Part shown: positions 7,083 to 16,204 of the stretch, in pieces
Numbering within the stretch: the first letter of the stretch is position 1
Layout: each line of letters opens with the position of its first letter
Assembly: GCA_028291615.1 (NCBI GenBank)
Contig: JAQGHM010000391.1
Span: forward strand, 37,548 to 101,547
DNA from: Phycisphaerales bacterium
Lineage (GTDB): Bacteria; Planctomycetota; Phycisphaerae; Tepidisphaerales; Tepidisphaeraceae
Direction of reading: 5' to 3'
DNA: 64,000 nt
The notes under the pieces: model-generated
Seen by the model: only the letters and a program-made list of their open reading frames with translations
What the model was told of the DNA's origin: nothing
The model's database searches: none
Program-made: the position numbers and the translations under genes

Positions 7083-8390
7083 ATGAACACCGCCGTCCTC
7101 CATCTTCCATCCATCATCCTCCTCTTCCTCTTCCTCCTCACCCCTCCCGCGCGCGCCGCTGACCTCGCACTCACCCCCGCAATCGAATGCACCCCGCGGA
7201 GCGGTCTTCCGAACTTGCTTGCCAAACTCAATACGAAAAATGCCGAAGTCCGCATCGCCTACCTGGGCGGCTCGATCACCGCCCAGGAAGGCTGGCGCCC
7301 CAAAAGCCTCGCCTACTTCCAGAAGTCCTACCCCAACGCCAAGATCACCCAGATCAACGCCGCCATCGGTGGCACCGGCTCGGACCTTGGCGTCTACCGC
7401 GTTAAACAGGACGTGCTCGATCACAAACCCGACCTCCTCTTCGTCGAGTTCGCCGTGAACGACGGCGGCCAATCGCCGGAGATGATCTATAAGTGCATGG
7501 AAGGAATCGTCCGCCAGACCTGGCGAACCCTGCCCGATTGTGACATCTGCTTTGTTTACACGATAACCGACACGCTGATCCAACCCCTTTATGAAGGCAA
7601 GATGCAACGCTCAGCCAGCGCGATGGAGAAGATCGCGGATCATTACGGCATCCCCAGCATCCACATGGCGGTCGAAGTCGCCCGCCTCGCCAAGGAGGGC
7701 AAGCTGCTCCTCAAGGCGAAGAAGCCTACCACCGACGAGGAAAAGGCAAAGCTCGGCGAGAAGATCCTCTTCGCGCCCGACGGCGTCCACCCCTATCCCG
7801 AGACTGGTCACGAGCTCTACCTCCAAGCCATCCTCCGTTCGCTGCCGAAGATCCGATCCGCCTCAGGCGCGCCCGCTCCGCACGCGCTTAAGCCCCCGTT
7901 CACGCCCGCTAATTACGAAGACGCCAAACTGATCCCCATCGTGCAAGCGAAACTCTCCGCCGGTTTCCACAAGCTCGACCCTGCCACTGACACGCTCGCC
8001 AAGCGATTCAACACGCGCCCGCCAACCCTCTACCGCGCGAACAATCCCGGCGAGACGATCACCTTCCGTTTCAAAGGTCGATCAGCAGCTATCTACGACC
8101 TCCTCGCTCCCGACGCCGGCCAGGTCATCGTCACCGTGGACGACCGCCCGCCCGTCACCCGCCCGCGCTTCGACGGCTTCTCCACGTATGCCCGCCTAGG
8201 CACGCTCGCTTTGGCTTCAAATCTCCCCGACGCCATTCACACCGTGAAAATCGAAATCCACAAAGATCCGCCCGACAAGGCGAATATCCTCGCGCAGCGC
8301 AACGAAAAAATGGACGACCCCAAACGCTTCGATGACACCGCCTTCTACCCCGGCGCGATCCTTCTAATCGGCGACCTGCTCCCCGATTGA
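7083..8390 (+). CDS. Secreted SGNH/GDSL-type hydrolase
   Basis: 435 residues from the ATG at 7083; upstream in-frame codons look non-coding and a clean signal peptide (ends PARA|AD) follows this start. SGNH blocks are visible: block I LGGSIT with nucleophile Ser64, a Gly-containing block (AAIGGTGSDLGVYR), block III (FVEFAVND) and block V DGVHP with the catalytic Asp/His. The family removes acyl groups from lipids or acetyl groups from carbohydrates; the planctomycete context suggests a polysaccharide or glycan esterase, but the substrate is unknown. About 170 further residues after the catalytic domain are probably a beta-rich accessory domain. The signal-peptide DNA (7096-7139) is a low-complexity pyrimidine repeat. 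Confidence 0.85.
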   Translation: MNTAVLHLPSIILLFLFLLTPPARAADLALTPAIECTPRSGLPNLLAKLNTKNAEVRIAYLGGSITAQEGWRPKSLAYFQKSYPNAKITQINAAIGGTGSDLGVYRVKQDVLDHKPDLLFVEFAVNDGGQSPEMIYKCMEGIVRQTWRTLPDCDICFVYTITDTLIQPLYEGKMQRSASAMEKIADHYGIPSIHMAVEVARLAKEGKLLLKAKKPTTDEEKAKLGEKILFAPDGVHPYPETGHELYLQAILRSLPKIRSASGAPAPHALKPPFTPANYEDAKLIPIVQAKLSAGFHKLDPATDTLAKRFNTRPPTLYRANNPGETITFRFKGRSAAIYDLLAPDAGQVIVTVDDRPPVTRPRFDGFSTYARLGTLALASNLPDAIHTVKIEIHKDPPDKANILAQRNEKMDDPKRFDDTAFYPGAILLIGDLLPD

Positions 8391-8416
8391 CGTCTGCACA
8401 GTTCGCCCCTTGCCCC

Positions 8417-8430
8417 GCCTGCCCGCAGGC
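8417..8430. repeat. Short palindrome between SGNH hydrolase and DUF1015 genes
   Basis: GCCTGC-CC-GCAGGC forms a 6-bp stem with a 2-nt loop, 27 nt after the hydrolase stop. It could be a weak terminator without a U-tract or a short dispersed palindrome. Confidence 0.3.
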
Positions 8431-8445
8431 TCTACCTTTCCCGTT

Positions 8446-9756
8446 ATGGCCCACATCCGATCCTTTTCGGCGATCCACTTCAACAAGGCCAGATTCTCGG
8501 ATCTCTCCGCCCTGATCGCCCCGCCCTTCGACGTGCTCGATCAGTCTCAGAAGGAAAAGCTACAGGCCAAGCACCCGAACAACATCGTCAACGTCGACCT
8601 CCCGCACATCCCCCCCAAGGCCGCCGGGCCAGCCGACGTTTACGAAAAATCCGCCATGACCCTCCGCGCCTGGCTCGACGCCGGCATCCTGGTGCGCGAG
8701 AAGCGCACCGCGTTCTACCCGTACATGCAGAGTTACGACCACGGCGGCCGCTCCGTCCACCGCCGCGGGTTCTTCGCGCTGGTCGAACTCTCCCCTTTCG
8801 GCGAAGGTCACGTCGTCCCGCACGAGAAGACCTACAAGGGCGCGATCGAAGACCGCTTCGCGCTCATGCGCGCCACCAATTGTCAACTCTCGCCGATCTT
8901 CGGCCTCTTCAACGACAAGGGAAACGAAGTCACCCGCCGCCTCTACGCGAACCTTTCGCGCCCCGATTTCTCTGGCACGCTCGACGGCGTCAAGCATGAC
9001 CTCTGGAAAATGTCCGACCCGGAACTCGAAAACAGCGTCAGCGACATGATGGTCACTCATCCCGTCTACATCGCCGACGGCCACCACCGCTACACCACCG
9101 CCCTGGCGTACCAGCAGGAGATGATCAAGGCCAATGGCGGCCGTCCGCTGCCGCATGGTCATCCCGCCAACTACTGCATGTTTGTCCTGATCAGCATGAA
9201 CGACGACGGCCTCTTGATCTGGCCCACGCATCGGCTGGTGGGCGGGCTCGAGTCGTTCACCATCGAAGCATTCACCGCCGCCGTCGCGCCCCATTTCACC
9301 GTCACGCCCGCCTCTGTCGGCCCGGAGAAGATGCAGGAATACGTAGACCAGGTCCTACCACGCCAGGGCCTACATACCTTTGGCCTTTACGACGGTCAGA
9401 CGAAGAAGCTCTATCAACTCAAGCTCAACACGCCTGATCTCTTAAGGTCCCTGGAGCCAAACCAGTCTGAGTCCTGGCGCCGCCTCGACGTTGCAATCCT
9501 CCAGCGCTACCTGCTGGATGAGATCCTCCAGCCCAAATTTGCCGGCGGCAAGGAGGTCAGCAAAGCTTACGTGAGCTACGCCGATCAGGTAGTCCCTAAC
9601 ACCGACGGCGTAAAAAACCAGCTCGCCTTGATCCTTCAGCCAACGCCGATCCATGCCCTGGAAGAACTTGGCCGCCACAACGAGGTCATGCCGCAGAAGA
9701 GCACTTATTTTTATCCAAAGCTGGCGACCGGCATGCTGATCAACCCGCTGGTCTAA
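8446..9756 (+). CDS. DUF1015 family protein
   Basis: 436 residues from the ATG at 8446 (MAHIRSFSAIHFN); the 12 codons before it have no support. It covers the full DUF1015 domain: HEKTYKGAIEDRFALMRAT, then ADGHHRYTTALAYQ with its conserved His pair in the middle and a conserved C-terminal region. The family is cytosolic and widespread; no reaction is established, although the ParB/sulfiredoxin-like fold has suggested nucleotide handling. There is no signal peptide. A TACCTT box (8433-8438) lies 7 nt before the start, a weak example of the leaderless pattern. It is not clearly in an operon. Confidence 0.85.
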   Translation: MAHIRSFSAIHFNKARFSDLSALIAPPFDVLDQSQKEKLQAKHPNNIVNVDLPHIPPKAAGPADVYEKSAMTLRAWLDAGILVREKRTAFYPYMQSYDHGGRSVHRRGFFALVELSPFGEGHVVPHEKTYKGAIEDRFALMRATNCQLSPIFGLFNDKGNEVTRRLYANLSRPDFSGTLDGVKHDLWKMSDPELENSVSDMMVTHPVYIADGHHRYTTALAYQQEMIKANGGRPLPHGHPANYCMFVLISMNDDGLLIWPTHRLVGGLESFTIEAFTAAVAPHFTVTPASVGPEKMQEYVDQVLPRQGLHTFGLYDGQTKKLYQLKLNTPDLLRSLEPNQSESWRRLDVAILQRYLLDEILQPKFAGGKEVSKAYVSYADQVVPNTDGVKNQLALILQPTPIHALEELGRHNEVMPQKSTYFYPKLATGMLINPLV

Positions 9757-9794
9757 CGCTTCATGCCCCTCTGGCGTCCCCCCGCCCCCGGCCT

Positions 9795-9800
9795 ATAATT
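9795..9800 (+). promoter_or_regulatory. Consensus -10 box upstream of the M16-like gene
   Basis: TATAAT in the 134-bp gap between the DUF1015 and M16-like genes. No convincing -35 is seen at 16-18 nt. It would give a leader of about 85 nt. Confidence 0.35.
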
Positions 9801-9890
9801 GCTTCACCCCGCGTCCAAACCTCAATTCAAGAGGCGGGAATCTCGTCGAACCTCATCCGGCGGCCCGCCCGCCATTGCGAAAGGCCAGCC

Positions 9891-11126
9891 TTGCCCGAAC
9901 GTTACTTCCAACACACCTATCCCAACGGCCTGACTTTGCTGGTCGAGCGAATGCCGGGCGTCCAGTCCGCGGCGATGAGCTTTCTGCTGGACGCCGGCGC
10001 ATCTACCGATCCGGTCGATCGCACCGGCTCGGCTACCGTCGTCTCCGACCTGGTGCTTCGCGGCGCGGGATCGCGCGACAGTCGCGCGCTGACCGCCCAT
10101 CTTGATGCGCTCGGCCTGCAACGCTCCAGTTCGGTCGGTATCCACCACAGCCGTTTCAGCTCCGCCGCGCTCGCCGAGCGCGTCCTTGAGGCCCTCCCGC
10201 TCTACGCGGACATCGTCCGACGTCCCCATATGCCCCCCGAAGGGTTCGAAGCCGCCCGCGACCTCTCCCTGCAATCCCTCGAAGGGATCGAAGACGACCC
10301 GCGGCAGAAGTTGATGATCAAGCTCCGCGAATGGCACTTTCCCTCCCCCTACGGGCGCAACAGCATGGGGGAGAAGGATCAGCTCGAGAAGATGACGCTG
10401 GAATCCGCCAAGGCGGACTGGCACCATCGCTACCGGGCGAAGGACGCGATCCTGGCGCTGGCAGGCAATATTGATTTCCAGCAGGCGAAGGACCTGGTCG
10501 AACGGTCGTTCGGCGACTGGCCGACCGGCGACAACTTGCCGATCACGGAAACCCCGCCGCCCGGCAACTACCGCCACGAGCCGCAGCAGTCCGAGCAGAC
10601 GCACATCGGCATCGCCTATCCGTCGCTGCTTGAGACTTCGCCCGAGTATTACACGTTGCGGCTTGCGATCGAGATCCTCTCGGGGGGCATGTCCGGCAGG
10701 CTTTTCACCGAGATTCGCGAGAAGCGCGCCCTCGTCTACAACGTCTGGGCGGGTTACTCGACACTCAAAGGGAGCGGCTCGATTCTCGGTTACGCCGGCA
10801 CGAGCAACGACCGCGCCCAGGCCACTCTGGACACCTTTATCGCCGAGCTTTACCGGCTTCAGGAAGGGGTGACGGCCGACGAGCTCAAGCGCGCCAAGAC
10901 CGGCCTTAAGGCCTCAACCATCATGCAGGGTGAATCGACCAGCGCCCGCGCCGGCGCGATCGCCCACGACTTCTTCATGCGCGGCCGCATTCGCACGCTG
11001 GAGGAAGTTAAGGCGGCCATCGATTCGGTTTCGCTGGACCAGGTCAATTCGTTCTTGAAGAAGACCCCACCGGGGCCGTTTACGATCGTGATCGTCGGGC
11101 CTAAGGAATTGACCATTCCGACGTGA
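9891..11126 (+). CDS. M16 (insulinase) family protein lacking the zinc-binding motif
   Basis: 411 residues from a TTG, because no ATG or GTG fits the conserved N-terminus (YPNGLTLLVE). Two M16 half-domains are present: residues 8-165 and a C-terminal domain from about 170 to 405 (GNIDFQQAKDLVERSFGDW, then EILSGGMSGRLFTEIREKRALV). The place normally occupied by HxxEH reads SATVVSDLVLRG, so both zinc ligands and the catalytic Glu are missing. This matches the non-catalytic subunit of two-subunit M16B proteases, which pairs with an active subunit. No active partner is adjacent in this window. Its role is therefore probably structural or substrate-binding within a heterodimer encoded at two loci. 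Confidence 0.85.
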   Translation: MPERYFQHTYPNGLTLLVERMPGVQSAAMSFLLDAGASTDPVDRTGSATVVSDLVLRGAGSRDSRALTAHLDALGLQRSSSVGIHHSRFSSAALAERVLEALPLYADIVRRPHMPPEGFEAARDLSLQSLEGIEDDPRQKLMIKLREWHFPSPYGRNSMGEKDQLEKMTLESAKADWHHRYRAKDAILALAGNIDFQQAKDLVERSFGDWPTGDNLPITETPPPGNYRHEPQQSEQTHIGIAYPSLLETSPEYYTLRLAIEILSGGMSGRLFTEIREKRALVYNVWAGYSTLKGSGSILGYAGTSNDRAQATLDTFIAELYRLQEGVTADELKRAKTGLKASTIMQGESTSARAGAIAHDFFMRGRIRTLEEVKAAIDSVSLDQVNSFLKKTPPGPFTIVIVGPKELTIPT

Positions 11127-11144
11127 GATCGGGCTCAAAAAAGC

Positions 11145-11173
11145 TTTACGTTTACCGCCGCCACGCGTAGGCT
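11145..11173 (+). promoter_or_regulatory. Candidate leaderless promoter of the STAS gene
   Basis: TTTACG (11145-11150), a 17-nt spacer and TAGGCT (11168-11173), ending 7 nt before the ATG at 11181. No Shine-Dalgarno sequence is present. Confidence 0.4.
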
Positions 11174-11180
11174 GGGCATC

Positions 11181-11504
11181 ATGCCCATCGAAATCCGCTT
11201 CGATCGAACGCTCGTGGTGCGACTCGACAACGACCCGCAGTTCAGCCCGGAACTTGAGGATGTCGCAAGCCAACCGCTGTCGGCGCCGCCTGCGGTCGTG
11301 CTCGACTTCGGTACTGTGCGGCACATCAATTCGTCAGGCATCGCCCGGCTTCTCCGCCTGCGCAAACGCTTGATCGAGGAGAATGGGCGGCTCGTCCTCT
11401 GCGGCCTGAGCCCCCAGGTCACCAGCGTTTTCCAGGTCACCGGGCTCGACAAAATCTTCAACTTCGTCGATGGTCCGGATACCGCGTTCCCATCGCGTTC
11501 CTAA
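11181..11504 (+). CDS. STAS-domain anti-sigma factor antagonist
   Basis: 107 residues, a single STAS domain of SpoIIAA/RsbV type. The key loop is HINSSGIARLL; the Ser in NSSG is the residue usually phosphorylated by a cognate anti-sigma kinase, which releases the antagonist. It would act in the cytoplasm in a partner-switching pathway controlling a sigma factor or another output. No anti-sigma kinase or PP2C phosphatase gene is adjacent, so the partners lie elsewhere. The C-terminus (TGLDKIFNFV) matches the family. It ends just before a strong terminator shared with the convergent protease gene. Confidence 0.88.
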   Translation: MPIEIRFDRTLVVRLDNDPQFSPELEDVASQPLSAPPAVVLDFGTVRHINSSGIARLLRLRKRLIEENGRLVLCGLSPQVTSVFQVTGLDKIFNFVDGPDTAFPSRS

Positions 11505-11509
11505 CAAAA

Positions 11510-11537
11510 GGCCCGCGAGATCGGAATCTCGCGGGCC
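11510..11537. terminator. Bidirectional intrinsic terminator
   Basis: A perfect 12-bp stem (GGCCCGCGAGAT, 11510-11521, with ATCTCGCGGGCC, 11526-11537) and a CGGA loop, preceded by ACAAAA and followed by TCTTTC. It therefore has a T-rich run on either strand and serves both the STAS gene and the convergent S41 protease gene. Confidence 0.85.
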
Positions 11538-11565
11538 TCTTTCAATTTCAAATTCAAGGCGATCG

Positions 11566-13797
11566 TTACAGACGCGCTCCCGCCAACTGCAACCGCAGCA
11601 GCAGCAAGCCAGCGGACAACTGCGCGTCCTGCGCGAGCGGGTCCTTCTTCGCGACCTTCTCGAGCGCCTCAGCCTTCTTCTCGGGGGTTGCGGCCGCATC
11701 GCGGAGCACATCCATGTCCTGCCGGGAGTCGATCGCCGCCCGCATCTGCTCGGGGGTCATCTCCACCGTGACGTCGGGGTTGACGCCCCAATCCGTCGAG
11801 TTTTCCTCGCGGTGGATGCACTTGCCAAGGGGCAGGTAGTAATGGTGCGTTGTCAGCTTGAGGTAGGCGCTGCGGGCCGAAAGCGGGAAGAGCATTTGCA
11901 CGCTTCCCTTGCCGAACGTCCGCTCGCCGACGATCAGGGCGCGATGGTGATCCTTCATCGCGCCCGAGACGATCTCGCTGGCGCTGGCGGAGTATTGGTT
12001 CACCAGGACGACCATCGGCGTATCCTTCACGTCGTCCGCATCGGCCTTGGCGAACTCTTCCTTGGGGAGGTTGGGCGTTTCGCGGTCGGCCTTGGTGCTG
12101 ACGATTTTACCTTCGCTGAGGAACTTGTCGCAAATTTCGGTCGCGGTGCCGAGCAGGCCGCCGGGGTTGTAACGCAGGTCGAGGATCAGGCCCTTGAGGC
12201 CCGTCGCCTGCATCTCGGTTACGGCACGTTCCAGTTCGTCGGTGCTCAGTTTGGTGAACTGGGTCAGGCGGATGTAGCCGATCTTGTTTGCGGGATCGAT
12301 GTAGTAATCCCAGCCGCCGCCCGGACGGTGCAGCCAGCCTTTGACGCTGGCGACCTTGATGGTCTGGCGGATGATCGTGTAGTCCTTAATCGACAGGTCC
12401 TGGCTTCGCACGGTGAGCGTGACCGGCGTGTTGGGCTTGCCGGTGATGTGCTTGACGGCCTGGTTCAGCGAGATGCCCTTGGCATTCTTGCCGTCGATGC
12501 GGGTGATGATGTCGCCGGCCTTGATGCCGGCCTTGTAACCGGGGGAGTCTTCGAGGGGGCTGACGACCTTGAGGCTGCCGTCGTCGTCGCTCTGGATCTG
12601 GATGCCGACGCCGCTGAACTCGCCCTGGGTGTTCTTGTTGAACTCTTCGACGTCGCTGGGCCAGATCATGCTCGTGAAGGGGTCCAACTCGCTGAACGCC
12701 GCGTCAGCGAACTCGCTGGTGAAGACCTCTTCGGGAAGCTGGATGGTGTCGTCATTGGTGTGGGCGATTTCGGTGATGGCGTCGCGAACGAGGCGCTGCT
12801 CGTTCGATGCCGTCGTGTTCTTTACCTTCTCGAGCCAGTTGTCCACGCGGGCGAGGAACTCGGCCTTCTTCCCTTGATCAGCCAAGCCGGGGAACGCGGT
12901 CTCCAGACCCTTGGTCGTGGCGATCACGCGCAGGCCGTTCAACCCGCCTAAACCAAGGTCGCGATAGCTGACCTCGCGGTAGTAGTTCATGCGCGCATCG
13001 ACCAGCGCGTCCCAGAGCATGTTCATCTTGATGTCTTTGAGGCTCTGGTGCCAGTCGGTCTTGAAGGTGTCGTCGCGATCTTCGGGAATCGGCTTGGTCG
13101 TCGCTTTGCTGGTCGGCTGCGTGGTCGATTTGACGAAGACGTCGATCGATTCGCGGTCGTTTGACTCCTGCTCCTGGATCTTGCGGAACTCTTCTGGGTT
13201 GTACATCGCCAGCAAGCGGATGCGGCGGGTGGAAACCTTGAGCTTGTCCTTCCATTCCGGCGTCGCGGGATCGACCGAACTCAGGTCCGAATAGAGCCGC
13301 AGGGCCTTGAGCCATTGCTCCTTGGCTTCGTGCTGCCGGGCGAGTTCGATCGTCTCTTTGACGAGATCGTCGATCCACTTTTCGTTGCGGAAGGCTTTCT
13401 TGTCGTCGGCGAGCAGGTAGGCGCGCGCGGCATAGTCGAGGGCGTAGTCATCCTTTTTGTTCTTCAGGAGAACTTTGACGTCCCCCACCGCCTTATCGAA
13501 CTGCTTGTGGCGCTCGGTGACGAACGTCTGCCGCTGGTCTTCGAACGCTTTGGTCCACTGGGCCATCTGCGTCAGTTGCGGGTCGTTCGCGCCGGCTGAC
13601 GCGCGGGTGAGCAACTCGCTGGTTCGATCGAACTGCCCCAGCTTTAGCGCCTTAAAGGCCTCAGCTTTGAGCTGATCGACCGTCGCCAACTGCTGCGGCG
13701 CCGGCTGATCCGCGTGCACGAGCATCGGCACGGCGACTGCGGCAGTTCCGGCAGCCAAGGCCAGACCGAGCGCCCAACGACCAAACGTCTTTGTCAT
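11566..13797 (-). CDS. S41 family C-terminal processing protease with PDZ domain
   Basis: 743 residues. A signal peptide (to about residue 29) exports it to the periplasm. Residues 35-340 are helical and charged, likely a TPR-like or adaptor region. A PDZ domain spans about 393-470 (VVSPLEDSPGYKAGIKAGD) and the S41 domain about 500-690. The Ser/Lys dyad is Ser605 in QYSASASEIV and Lys630 in TFGKGSVQ, with the usual 25-residue spacing. CtpA/Prc-like proteases cut proteins from a nonpolar C-terminus in envelope quality control. It is larger than CtpA because of the N-terminal extension. An AAAGGA ribosome site precedes the ATG. It diverges from argS. Confidence 0.92.
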   Translation of the reverse strand: MTKTFGRWALGLALAAGTAAVAVPMLVHADQPAPQQLATVDQLKAEAFKALKLGQFDRTSELLTRASAGANDPQLTQMAQWTKAFEDQRQTFVTERHKQFDKAVGDVKVLLKNKKDDYALDYAARAYLLADDKKAFRNEKWIDDLVKETIELARQHEAKEQWLKALRLYSDLSSVDPATPEWKDKLKVSTRRIRLLAMYNPEEFRKIQEQESNDRESIDVFVKSTTQPTSKATTKPIPEDRDDTFKTDWHQSLKDIKMNMLWDALVDARMNYYREVSYRDLGLGGLNGLRVIATTKGLETAFPGLADQGKKAEFLARVDNWLEKVKNTTASNEQRLVRDAITEIAHTNDDTIQLPEEVFTSEFADAAFSELDPFTSMIWPSDVEEFNKNTQGEFSGVGIQIQSDDDGSLKVVSPLEDSPGYKAGIKAGDIITRIDGKNAKGISLNQAVKHITGKPNTPVTLTVRSQDLSIKDYTIIRQTIKVASVKGWLHRPGGGWDYYIDPANKIGYIRLTQFTKLSTDELERAVTEMQATGLKGLILDLRYNPGGLLGTATEICDKFLSEGKIVSTKADRETPNLPKEEFAKADADDVKDTPMVVLVNQYSASASEIVSGAMKDHHRALIVGERTFGKGSVQMLFPLSARSAYLKLTTHHYYLPLGKCIHREENSTDWGVNPDVTVEMTPEQMRAAIDSRQDMDVLRDAAATPEKKAEALEKVAKKDPLAQDAQLSAGLLLLRLQLAGARL

Positions 13798-14140
13798 GGC
13801 AATCCTTTATGCAATTCGAGGGGAAAGCATGGGTTACAAGCACCGCGGCGCATCCATTTTGGCGCCGCCGCGCGATCGGACCGGACGGGTAGGTTACCTT
13901 ACCTTCGTCAAATATACCCGTCAAACACATTCCCGGCGGCCGGGACACACCAATTAGACGTATTGGCACGCCCATTGTTCACGCACAGTCACTAACCACC
14001 GTCATACCCGCGCTACGCGGCATCGTTTACCAGCAGTGGAGGTTGCGACGGGTCTCATGTACCATCCGCCCCCTACTATAGTAGGCCCGGTTGGGCGATT
14101 TCTTCCTTGCTCTTTGCAACAGCCAACTGGCGACGTTTTT
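13798..14140. other. Divergent intergenic region between the S41 protease gene and argS
   Basis: 343 bp without a gene. The only structure I see is a perfect 14-bp palindrome at 14072-14085. Upstream in-frame codons of argS (from 14036) run through this palindrome and look non-coding. Confidence 0.6.
14072..14085. promoter_or_regulatory. Perfect 14-bp palindrome upstream of argS
   Basis: CCTACTATAGTAGG is its own reverse complement and lies 55 nt before the argS ATG. It contains TATAGT, a possible -10, so it could be an operator overlapping the argS promoter. No matching -35 is obvious. Confidence 0.45.
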
Positions 14141-16177
14141 ATGCCCACGATCACCTCCATTCTCGACCATAAGTTCCGCCAGGCGATAAAAGCCGCCTTT
14201 GACCTCGATACGGACCCCCTCGTTACCACCGCCCAGAATGAGAAGTTTGGGGATTATCAAGCAAACGCCGCCATGTCCCTGGCGAAGACGCTTGAGGCGA
14301 AGACGGGGCAGAAGACTAACCCCCGGCAGATTGCGGAGCAGATCAAGGGCAAACTGGATCTGGCGGAGATTGCGACGGAGATTTCGATTGCTGGGCCTGG
14401 GTTCATTAACGTGCGGTTGAGCCCGCAATGGGTGGCTGGGCTGCTTCAGCAGGCGGCTGCTTCGGGAACGTTGGGGGTGGATCAAACACCGACGCCGCAG
14501 ACGGTCGTCGTGGACTATTCGGGGCCCAATATCGCCAAGCAGATGCATGTAGGTCATCTTCGCAGCACGATCATCGGCGATGCGATCGCGCGGACACTCC
14601 AGTTCCTTGGACATAACGTCATCCGCCAGAACCACCTGGGGGACTGGGGGACGCAATTTGGTCGGGTGGTCCTCGCGATGTGGTATGAGGCTGTATTCGA
14701 TCGTACCGGCAATCATGCGGCGCTGGATCAGTTCATCGAACGCCATCGCGGCGCGGGCCAGGCGCTGGCGGAGGCGACAGCCGACGAACAGGACCCGGCG
14801 AAGCTGAAGGCGGCCAAAACGCAGCGCGATGCGACGGTGGGCGCGATTGTGCGGGAAATCGCGAAGTACCATCAGCGCTTCATCGATGAAGATCCCGACG
14901 GCACGAAATACTTCCTTCCGTACTTGAACGAGGATCGGCTTAACCTGGATGAGTTGGAGCGCGCTTACGTTTTCGTGTCGGCGATCACGGACAATCCCGA
15001 GGCGGAGCAGGTTGCGATCAGCCACCCGACCCATGGCCGGCAGACACTGGCCGGACTGCCGCGGTTGACGACCACGTTCATTCAAAATCCCGACGAGCCG
15101 GAAAACGAGCAGGAGCGGCTTGCGTGGGAGAAGGCGCGGAGGATTACGCTTGATGCGTGCAGCGATCTTTACCGCCGTCTGGGCGTGCAGCTCGCCGATC
15201 CGAGCGTGCAGGAACAACCGCTGGAGCGGGGTGAGTCTTTTTATAATCCGTATCTGCCGGAGGTCGTTAAAGATCTGCTCGATAAGGGTGTTGCCCAGCG
15301 GAGCGAGGGCGCTACTGTAATTCCGGTTCCCGGGTTTGAGGCGCCGCTGATCATTGAGAAGGGAAGCGGCGGGTATCTCTACGGCACCACAGACCTGGCG
15401 GCCATTCGATATCGCGTGGGTACGCTGCACGCTGACCGAATCGTCTATTTCGTCGATGCTCGGCAGGGGCAGCATTTTACGCAGGTCTTCTGGACCGCGC
15501 GGCAGGCGGGCTGGGCGAAGGATGTCACGCTGGAGCACGCGGCGTTCGGGACGATTCTTGGGCCGGACAACAAGCCGCTGAAAACGCGGGCGGGGGACAA
15601 TCCGAAGCTTAAGGATTTGATTGATGAGGCGGAGCAGCGCGCGGCGGCCACGGTCCTAGAGAAGAACCCGGAGCTCGATCCGGCCAAGCGCGGGGATATC
15701 GCTCATGCTGTCGGTGTTGGCGCGGTCAAGTATGCCGATCTCTCGAAGGACCGCACCAGCAACTACGTCTTCGCATGGGAGCGAATGCTCTCGTTCGACG
15801 GCAATACCGCTCCCTATCTCCAGAACGCATATGTCCGGGTCCATGGTATTTTCCGCAAGGCTCGCGCCAATGGCATTGACGTGAACACTGATCCGGCTGC
15901 GATCCGACTCGAATCCCCTTTCGAGTTGGCAATCGCGAAGCATGTGTTGCGCCTCGGCGAGGTGATTGATCTCGTCGCGCGCGAACTCAAGCCGCACCAT
16001 CTCACCAACTATCTCTACGAGTTGGCGACGCGTTACCACGCCTTCTTCGAGAACTGCCCTGTCCTTCAGAGCGAGCCCATCACCCGCGCCAGCCGCCTAG
16101 CCTTGTGTCGCATTGTCGCCGACACGCTGGGCAAGGGCCTCGACCTCCTTGGCATCGAACATCCCGAGCAGATGTAA
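14141..16177 (+). CDS. argS: Arginyl-tRNA synthetase
   Basis: 678 residues from the ATG at 14141 (MPTITSILDHKF), which aligns with the usual N-terminal tRNA-recognition (Add1) domain; the 35 in-frame codons upstream are not family sequence. The class I HIGH motif is HVGH at 136-139, within DYSGPNIAKQMHVGHLRST. The canonical KMSKS is replaced by PLKTRAG, as in many bacterial ArgS enzymes. The C-terminal DALR anticodon-binding domain is complete (LATRYHAFFENCPV). It charges tRNA-Arg in the cytoplasm and is an essential housekeeping gene. It is followed closely by a small zinc-ribbon-like gene. Confidence 0.96.
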   Translation: MPTITSILDHKFRQAIKAAFDLDTDPLVTTAQNEKFGDYQANAAMSLAKTLEAKTGQKTNPRQIAEQIKGKLDLAEIATEISIAGPGFINVRLSPQWVAGLLQQAAASGTLGVDQTPTPQTVVVDYSGPNIAKQMHVGHLRSTIIGDAIARTLQFLGHNVIRQNHLGDWGTQFGRVVLAMWYEAVFDRTGNHAALDQFIERHRGAGQALAEATADEQDPAKLKAAKTQRDATVGAIVREIAKYHQRFIDEDPDGTKYFLPYLNEDRLNLDELERAYVFVSAITDNPEAEQVAISHPTHGRQTLAGLPRLTTTFIQNPDEPENEQERLAWEKARRITLDACSDLYRRLGVQLADPSVQEQPLERGESFYNPYLPEVVKDLLDKGVAQRSEGATVIPVPGFEAPLIIEKGSGGYLYGTTDLAAIRYRVGTLHADRIVYFVDARQGQHFTQVFWTARQAGWAKDVTLEHAAFGTILGPDNKPLKTRAGDNPKLKDLIDEAEQRAAATVLEKNPELDPAKRGDIAHAVGVGAVKYADLSKDRTSNYVFAWERMLSFDGNTAPYLQNAYVRVHGIFRKARANGIDVNTDPAAIRLESPFELAIAKHVLRLGEVIDLVARELKPHHLTNYLYELATRYHAFFENCPVLQSEPITRASRLALCRIVADTLGKGLDLLGIEHPEQM

Positions 16178-16192
16178 CGCGCGCTCGCGCGG

Positions 16193-16198
16193 TACAAT
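16193..16198 (+). promoter_or_regulatory. Candidate -10 giving a leaderless start at 16205
   Basis: TACAAT ends 6 nt before the ATG at 16205, inside the 27-bp gap after argS. No -35 or ribosome site is evident. Confidence 0.4.
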
Positions 16199-16204
16199 TC
16201 CCTG

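Noticed and set aside
11470..12951. 493-codon open frame on the plus strand
   Set aside because: Antisense to the S41 protease gene, whose PDZ and catalytic motifs are intact; no family sequence in the frame itself.
15541..15600. Missing KMSKS motif in argS
   Set aside because: Many bacterial arginyl-tRNA synthetases lack the canonical motif and have a KTRxG-type substitute, as here.
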